From contig JARGXX010000016.1 of the NCBI GenBank assembly GCA_030374765.1, forward strand, positions 1,364,001 to 1,428,000: 64,000 bases of DNA. The letters are read 5' to 3'. The notes below the pieces were generated by a model. The model was not told the DNA's origin and made no database searches. It was given only the letters and a program-made list of their open reading frames with translations. Each line of letters opens with the position of its first letter. The first letter of the stretch is position 1. The stretch is from Agarophyton chilense (Eukaryota > Rhodophyta > Florideophyceae > Gracilariales > Gracilariaceae). Shown here one piece after another: positions 57,856 through 64,000 of this stretch. The position numbers were made by a program, and so were the translations under genes.

Positions 57856-58964
57856 CGAATACCCTCGTTCCAACTAATACTACATATAGTCTGAAGAAGT
57901 TCTTAGAGTCCGGCCTGAGACTCTGTCGGTACCTCACAGTATTCAACGCTTACATCTCCCCAGTGAGTTCTGTCGATTGGAGAGTATTCGAGATGGAGCC
58001 TGAGGATCTTAACAGGCCTCCAGATAATCTCGTTGCAATCATGAACCTAAACTTTACATTTACTCATTCTTTAACTGGGAGGATCCCGTCCGTGACGAGC
58101 TTTGTTGTGTACATTTCTGTAGAAACTGACGAGGATCCGCAAATCAGAGCGGGATGTACGTGCCCCTGTCTCGCTGCAGATCGATTTTCCTGCTGCTGTA
58201 CAACATGTATCGTATGTTTTTACTCACAATTTACCGATAGATGGCCGGATGTCAGCGAACTTCTGGGCAAGAGACTATCCATAGAACAGTTGTGGCATCC
58301 ATATTGGCGAAGAAACCGAAACGACTGGACGTTAGAACGTATTTGGAAGCTTAGGAGCGTCATGGAATCAATTTGCAGCAAGAAACACATCAGGTCCTCA
58401 GCAGCCCTACTGGCAGCCAATGTTGATCAAACAGCAAATCAGTATCACATTGTAGATGTAGCTCCAGTCGACGTGGTAGCTGGATTTCGAAAGCAACAGC
58501 GAGAGGCGATATCGATCTATACCACTTATGCCAAATGTACCAAACTTTGCGAGCAGAAGCATAGGGTGGCTCAAAGTTTTGGTGCTGTTGCTTTCCGCAG
58601 TCTGAACACGAATCTTGAAACCGGTCCGAACGAACCTAACAAGGGCAACTACCCTTCCAACCCGGCATGTCTCATTCTCCTTAGAAACACTCAACTGGAA
58701 GAGATGAAGACCGGAGTGCCAGATATTTCTCATCATCCAAGTACTGAAAAGCATCATTGCATCGAAACGCCAAACAGGGGATTGGACAAATCTCGAAAGC
58801 GTAAAAATTCGTTTCTTGAGCAGAACCGCAAGAGACAAAGGATTAATTCCTCTCGTTTTCATATTGATCGGACGCAAGATGTACTTGAGCATCAGACTGT
58901 GGAGTCTATAGTACATCCGGCCGTCAATATCGTTGATAATTCTGATGTTTTCAGCAGAATGTAG
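57856..58964 (+). pseudogene. MULE transposase, C-terminal part with SWIM-like cysteines
   Basis: After the right target duplication the frame ending QIPRVAAN before the copia element continues as TLVPTNTTYSLKKFLESGLR and stays open to the stop at 58962-58964. TSFVVYISVETD and CTCPCLAADRFSCCCTTC (near 58155-58205) occupy the place of the SWIM zinc finger (usual C-x-C-xn-C-x-H) that ends many MULE transposases; here the last ligand would be Cys instead of His. A basic, nuclear-signal-like stretch (KSRKRKNSFLEQNRKRQR) follows near residue 325 of this frame. This 1.1 kb segment has no internal stop. Confidence 0.75.
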
Positions 58965-59183
58965 GTGAAATGGATTGTGAGTTAGTTGAAAGTAAGTAAA
59001 AGGTGTTTTTCTTGAAGGCATACTTTTTAGAAATGTAAAACGTAATGAAAACAGATGGCGTATGATATTGGTATTGAATTGTAGTACTAAAATATATATC
59101 CATGCTTCGTTTGAAATAAAACGGAAAAAAACGGTTATCTCGCTGATCGCTTGCTGAATTTTGATGCAAAGCATAGCCCTGAG

Positions 59184-59301
59184 GATGCTCCCAGCTTGTC
59201 GAAGCCGTTTACTGTAGCACCCGAAAATGCTCCCAGCTTGTGGGAACCGTTTACCGCAGCACCTGAAGATGCTCCCAGCTTGTGGGAAGCGTCTACACGA
59301 C
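59184..59301 (+). repeat. 42 bp minisatellite, about 2.8 copies
   Basis: Copies start at 59184, 59226 and 59268. Each begins (g/a)atgctcccagcttgt and ends ccgtttac(t/c)g(t/c)agcacc-like. In one plus frame it encodes a 14-residue repeat of the form DAPSLWEPFTAAPE. It lies between the transposase gene and the right terminal inverted repeat. Confidence 0.88.
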
Positions 59302-59317
59302 TGTACAACCAGTGATG

Positions 59318-59659
59318 AGTGATGCCAAAATGCGCGCGCATTTTTGGAGTTGCGCTAGAGCTGAAGCTTTGAAATGATATAACAGTTCACAAAGAGCACC
59401 ATTGACTATGCTTGCGCCTAACGCTAGCGGAACCAATTAGAGTTCTCTCAAGCGTAATACGCATATGCGTTTGTTGAATGACTCAATAAGCGGAACTGGA
59501 CGTAAGGATCTAGTAGGATCTAGTCTACTTGAAATGCTTTTATTGGATACTAATTCTTTTACAGAGGATGGTGAATACAGTGAGGATGACCCCCGTTTTT
59601 CGTAAAGATCTGGGGGTGTTTTCACACATACCACACAGTACGTAGATTTTCCAAAATCC
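59318..59659 (-). repeat. MULE right terminal inverted repeat
   Basis: Reverse complement matches 43573-43918 over its whole length with interspersed differences. The outer tip reads ggattttggaaaatctacg in minus sense, against ggcttttggagaatctacg on the left. Confidence 0.9.
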
Positions 59660-59745
59660 GAATTTGGCGGCTAAGTCTTACTATGGTGTAGATTATACTG
59701 TTAGATTTAATAGAACACTGAATGCAAAATTTGATATCCGAACCC
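59660..59745 (+). pseudogene. Older Tc1-type transposase, right part
   Basis: Starts with the right copy of the MULE 9 bp duplication and then reads AAKSYYGVDYTVRFNRTLNA, which fits the Tc1 segment following the VMVWG-type motif that ends the left half at 43572. Similarity fades after about 59745; the DNxxxH and SPDLNPIE motifs were not found. Confidence 0.5.
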
Positions 59746-60799
59746 CCCGAAAGAGTATTGTAACTTTTGCTTTTGCCGCAGTTGGATAGCGAGAGTTTAA
59801 TATCTATGCCCAATCATGGCCAAATAGGCAAATTGTCTCCTAGGAAAAGGGTAACATTTGATGCCTCTAGTTCCTATACGCCTCTAGTGATTATACACCA
59901 GAATTTTTGACCTCAAAAGAAGCCGAGTTAGCCTCATATGAGACCAAAAGTTTTCTTAAACAGAACCCAAAATTCATTCAAAATATGAATTCTCAAATTT
60001 AGAGCAGAAAGAAAGAAAACATAAAAACCATACATAATTTTCGTTGAAAAAAAGCCTTTGGAATATATTCAAACAGCGCTTTAATACTCTTATCTACAAC
60101 TGTTTACTTTTGGTGTATTAAACTTAAGTAGTTGCTAAAAGAACAACAACTAAATATTTTTGGCCTCATCCGATCCGAAAAACATGATATGAAGAAATAT
60201 CTCTTTCAATCACCTAGTAATGCATTCTCCAAATGTTGAGGCCACTAAAAAAGAGAGTTAATCAATATGTTTCCAGGTAAGCAGTGCTTGTAGATTTCAT
60301 TTATTGCTTACTTACAAAAAAAAAAAACTGGCCTTATATGAGTCCAATTGATCTCAGATGAAACCATCAGTCGTATAAACACTAAATATTTGCTGGTAGA
60401 GTTGTCGCTGTTTTTTTTCACGGCAGCAAGGTTACCTGATCTGTAAATACCCCATTCTAGAACACATCTACTATTTTTCTACTTTGCTACGTATTTATTG
60501 ACACCTGGTTACGTCTGGAGAAGCAGAGTCTAAAACGGTCACTATCCGTTCTTTCAAAAACTCATTTCTGCGCGTAGGTCGTTAGAAATATCCTATGGCA
60601 TGTTTTTACAAGGCAAAAGGCTGTTTAACATAAGTGGGACGTTTTGTAAATATGAAAGAGTGGCTTCAGTTTGTCTTTTCCGTACTTAACTCTTTTCCAT
60701 CGTACTCGAACCATAAGACTCTCAATAATCTGGATTTTATTCATCAGTTGGGCGACAGACAATCCTGTTTCCGATGTTATTACGTGTGAAGTGATTGAT
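59746..60799. other. No gene seen
   Basis: AT-rich, with the motif ctcatatgag or close variants near 59932 and 60336 and related variants nearby. No frame with a domain. Confidence 0.3.
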
Positions 60800-62701
60800 A
60801 CAGTATCCAGTAAACTTTCATGGTAACACTCAAGCCGACACTCATGGATACCTTCCTACAAGTCCATTTCCCAGATCTTCAACCTAAAGCATGTAGGCAG
60901 ATAGTGCTTTTATAACTCGACGGGATCCACGGAAACGCCGATTTAACGTTTTCCTTGAATAATACTCGTTGTGAGCGACCAAGGCAAATTCTTCCTCCCT
61001 AAAATGGACAATCTGCCCCTTTTTTGTTTTCTTTCTTCAGTGTTTTCTAATCTTCCGCAAATTCCGTTGCACGAATGGGTGCAGATTGCAAACTTCTTGT
61101 TGAAGTGCCTCGAAATTTTTCATTCGTTCTTGGATGAATTCAGAAGCAGGAAAGATCTTTTGAGTGAATGAATAGAAAAAAATGAAGACATTGTTTGGCT
61201 GGGCTTCACTCCTAACCAAACTGTCACGGGTGCCTTTTTCATGTGACGTAGAGAAGGATTTTTGTTGAAGTTTCTTTGTTCTAACGGGAGAAAGGCTGTC
61301 GATTAATTGGAGCCCATTCGTAGCTCCGAGATGGGTGCTCGAAATGCGCGAAGGATTTCTTTTCCGTTACGCTTAATGGCTTTTTTAATCCAATGGTGCA
61401 CACAGCAGTGTGAAATGATATGGGACGCACAGAGCATCGCTAAGAAGTCTGATTGTGTCGTTCCGAGAATGCGTTCGACCATCATGTATGAGCCCATTGG
61501 GAACGGCAAATGCAGCAAATTAATCGAAAAGAGCTTGCGCAGCGTTTTCGGCTGAAAGTACTGAGAAAGGCGACAACCCTTTGTAATCCGATTGATCATC
61601 GCCCAGCACCAGGACGTGCTTTTCGTCGGTTCCGGTTGGCCCAATCTCCATTTAATCCAACTGAAAAGATCAGTGGGGGCTGTTCCATACACCAACCGGG
61701 CCAAAAGGTCGTTGGACTTTCTGGTCGACATTTGTCGATATACAATGTTTGCAAGCATGCATAAGATTTTCAACGACGTCTTTCTGATCCTTCCATTCAA
61801 AATGCTTCCGCAGGGTGTTGGAAGTGGAGAGCTGACCTCGATGCCCTGCTCCACCTGTGTGAGCGATGATGCGAAGTCGCAGTTGCAGGTCTTCTAAATT
61901 ATTCGGGGTCCCAACTGGGCAATTTTTGAACTTCCAAAGTCCTTCTTCCTTTTCCAGGCTTGGTGGTCTTGAGCTTTTGTTTCTAGACTGTTCAAGTTGA
62001 ATTTCGTTGGTACTGGCCCTAATAAAAACATTTACAGAGCTGGATGGGGGTGCAGGTACATTCACGAAACGTCTGACAACAGGCGGTGGGGTCCAACGAG
62101 TGATCATGTGTGCCCAAGCATTGTCAATGCCTTTATTGAAAAAGCATATGTACTTGTAGGCAATTGGCTTGATTTTTCAATGTAGCAACTTTCTAAAAGA
62201 TGGGTGGCTGAGGTCTGGAACAATGAAAATGAGGTTGTCATGGTCGGTGTAGATGTCAAATCCGGCAGAAGTGGCCACCAGGCAAGGCATTTTCTTCAAA
62301 GTGGCCATTGTAGCGAAAGCTTTCTTTTCCATGACTGACCAACCCAGTTGAGTTGCATTGAGTAGACCCGAACAAAATGCAAACGCGCGGTGATGGTGCT
62401 CTTCGTGTGGCCTCGTGAGGTCTACTGGAGGACCTTGGGTGATAATGCCAGACCAAACATTGTTTGAGGTGTTGGTGTAGACGACCAGTGTTTGGTTTTC
62501 ATTTCTGTTCGAGAGTGTGGCGCTATGTATGAGGGCATTCTTGCAGGTTTTAAATGTCAGTGATTTCTTTTCAAACGAATCCAGGGATGCGAGATCCATC
62601 TTTGCTACAGCTATATTGGTACGTTTTTCTGCTTGGGCTAATACCTGTTCTAAGAAGTTATGCACGAGTAGGATGATTCTAGAGGAGTTTGGAATGCTCA
62701 T
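60800..62701 (-). mobile_element. Ty3/gypsy retroelement E fragment (RNase H, integrase)
   Basis: Minus-strand frames in element order. First is the RT end and RNase H (62177-62701), with VAKMDLASLDSFEKKSL, LVVYTNTSNNVWSGIITQGP, AFAFCSGLLNATQLGWSVMEKKAFATMA and FDIYTDHDNLIFI. Next is the integrase zinc-binding region (61670-62107), with AHTGGAGHRGQLSTSNTL and LMHACKHCIS. Remains of the core follow, and near 61100-60880 an HFREEEFALVAHNEYY module with RFRGSRRVIKALSA, the usual C-terminal module. This RNase H style is common in oomycete and algal gypsy elements and is probably the same lineage as element A. No LTRs were found. Old and broken many times. Confidence 0.8.
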
Positions 62702-64000
62702 CTTGACTAACTGTAACTCACAAACAAATTGTGGGAGATGCGCGCGGTGGTATAAACCAAAACGGTAGCGGGGGTGGAGGACCTGTCGGTTCTAAAGAGC
62801 GCGCAACGGGCTCGACCTAGGAGGCAGAGATTGAACATATCTATAAGAGGTGGCAGCACCAGCCACTGAAGGATGCATCAGGAACGGTAGTCGTACTGAG
62901 ACCACGTTAATAGACCATGATGCACAGCGCACGTGGGTCCGGAAAAACGTGAGGACACTAGCCTTTCCATTTTGGTCGACTGTAGAAGCACAAATGGGTA
63001 AAAGTAGTCTAGTAGTTACTTAACTCTACAATAGTGACCGGGCTGGCCATGCTTGGTGAAAGCATACATCTCACAGACCATCTGACCTACGGTGGCAATT
63101 CTCGCCACGTGGCCACGAGGAGGTGCACTTGAGGTGCGCCTCCTTATTTACTTAATCCTATCTATATAATACTTAACAAGCGTAAGGCTCAGCTATTTGC
63201 TAATTAGACCACTGTGGTACACGGAGCATTCCGGCAACCATCCAAGTCCAACATGTGGCATCATTACCCCATCAGTGTAGCTCATTACACTACAGATCCC
63301 TCTCCTAGCGACATCCACCCCCTGTGGCTGTACCTTAGTGCGTTTGTCAGTGCAGTAGATCACAGTGCTGCAGTCGCCAGTGCGGGATGCACTATACCGT
63401 TTGGTAATGCCGGGCGGTGAGCCGACCGGTTTCGATCACCGTCGTGGTGCTTGAGTTTTACCTCCCGTGGTCGTTCATAACTGGTCCGCATTTACGCTTC
63501 CTTCGAGGGTTGCTAAGGCTGGCAGAGAGTTCATGTACCAATCGGTTTTTGTCGCGTTCTCCGTTGGATGTTTCGTGTGTGTTCCGTTACAGACGTTCGT
63601 CATACCTCGTTGGTGTCTTCTCCGCCTCTCTTTCCTCCGTCGCGCGCTACCCTCTTAGTGTCATCGTTTTCGTTCGTCTTCTATCCCTTCTCTTCACGTA
63701 CCGTATTGGTTGGCTTGCATTGGTCACGATGCGTGCAAATTTCCCGAAACCTCATGGTGGCAGTCGAATGTCCGCCGAAGGATCAACCGAGCACGGTGAT
63801 AGCTCTCGCTCTGTTTCCAACCCGACTAAAGATGTGGTTTCCGTGTCGGTGGGGCCCCTTTGATTCGTTCCCGCTCAATCAGCAGAGAATTCAAGCACCT
63901 CCGAGGACACATTGTATGACCGTCATGGTTTCCATCGGGTGCGAGACCCGACCGTCGAAAGTTACATAGACCCTGGTTCCAAGAAAATAACGTGTCCTTC
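62702..64000 (+). other. Possible start of a further LTR element at the window edge
   Basis: A short hairpin (gaggaggtgcac at 63117-63128 with gtgcgcctcctt at 63134-63145) and a TATA-like tctatataat (63161-63170) resemble an LTR promoter. From 63729 a plus frame opens with MRANFPKPHGGSRMSAEGST, gag-like in position only. A segment near 63390 (actataccgtttggt) resembles actataccttttggt in the LTRs of element C. No second LTR is in view, so this remains a suggestion. Confidence 0.25.

Larger units (their letters stand above)
43573..59659 (+). mobile_element. Mutator-like transposon with C48 peptidase, 16.1 kb
   Basis: Long terminal inverted repeats (43573-43918 and 59318-59659) enclose two gene units on the plus strand: a C48 peptidase gene (44282-45137, resuming 50095-50472) and a MULE transposase gene (50841-53054, resuming 57856-58964). 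A 7/9 matching 9 bp target duplication flanks it. Two LTR retroelements inside account for about 9.8 kb, so the transposon itself was about 6.3 kb. The inverted repeats differ by roughly 15-20% by eye, so the insertion is old. MULEs that carry a Ulp1-type peptidase are known in plants (Kaonashi/CUMULE type). Finding the same pairing here suggests that the peptidase is a long-standing part of some MULE lineages. The element is inactive as it stands. Confidence 0.85.

Noticed and set aside
58407-59174. 255-codon minus-strand open frame
   Set aside because: It lies opposite the plus-strand MULE transposase C-terminal segment, which has zinc-ligand and basic motifs. The minus frame shows no domain and is best seen as its shadow.
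42788-60345. Shared ctcatatgag motif near 42795, 59932 and 60336 as terminal repeats of the older Tc1
   Set aside because: The core is itself palindromic, flanking bases do not match in inverted orientation, and several extra copies occur nearby.

Overview
The window looks like a transposon-saturated stretch of a eukaryotic nuclear genome. It holds Ty3/gypsy and Ty1/copia retroelements, Tc1, Harbinger and Mutator-like DNA transposons, and one intact intronless gene. There are no operons, Shine-Dalgarno sites or CRISPR arrays. The gypsy integrase and RNase H styles, the HARBI1-like reading frame and the compact secreted-protein gene would suit a red alga (Chondrus or Gracilaria type). That is a best guess; an oomycete or another protist cannot be excluded from sequence alone.

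Layout: 0-4.8 kb is decayed sequence with an orphan retroelement RNase H-like fragment (785-1469, minus). 4.8-7.8 kb is an old, much reduced gypsy element between two LTRs (element A, minus). 8.6-11.3 kb is an old gypsy fragment with gag, protease and RT (element B, minus). 12.8-15.1 kb is pyrimidine-rich on the top strand and carries two families of degenerate 120-145 bp tandem repeats. At about 15.07 kb composition flips to purine-rich, and 15.1-19.4 kb holds poorly supported genes, including a decayed multi-pass membrane protein. A HARBI1-like pseudogene lies at 21.4-22.5 kb (minus). A second Harbinger-type transposase (23.6-24.8 kb, finishing at 36.06 kb) is split by an 11.2 kb gypsy element (element C, 24796-35975). 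Element C carries a long antisense reading frame and an unusual density of CCT-N(1-4)-AGG half-palindromes. A Tc1 transposon (36147-37335) follows.

The one well-preserved gene is at 38198-40204 (minus): a 668-residue secreted beta-propeller protein.

From 43.57 to 59.66 kb lies the most striking object, a 16 kb Mutator-like transposon (MULE). It has terminal inverted repeats of about 345 bp and a decayed 9 bp target duplication. It encodes a C48 (Ulp1/SUMO-protease-like) peptidase and a MULE transposase with a zinc-finger-like region, DDE core and SWIM-like cysteines. It sits inside an older Tc1 copy. A young gypsy element (D, 45138-50094) interrupts its peptidase gene, and a copia element (53055-57855) interrupts its transposase gene. 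Both retroelements have clean 5 bp target duplications, and the MULE reading frames resume in phase on the far side. Order of events: Tc1, then MULE, then copia, then gypsy D.

The right end holds a gypsy pol fragment (element E, about 60.8-62.7 kb, minus) and possibly the start of another LTR element (63.0-64.0 kb). All coordinates and counts come from reading by eye; no database search was run.
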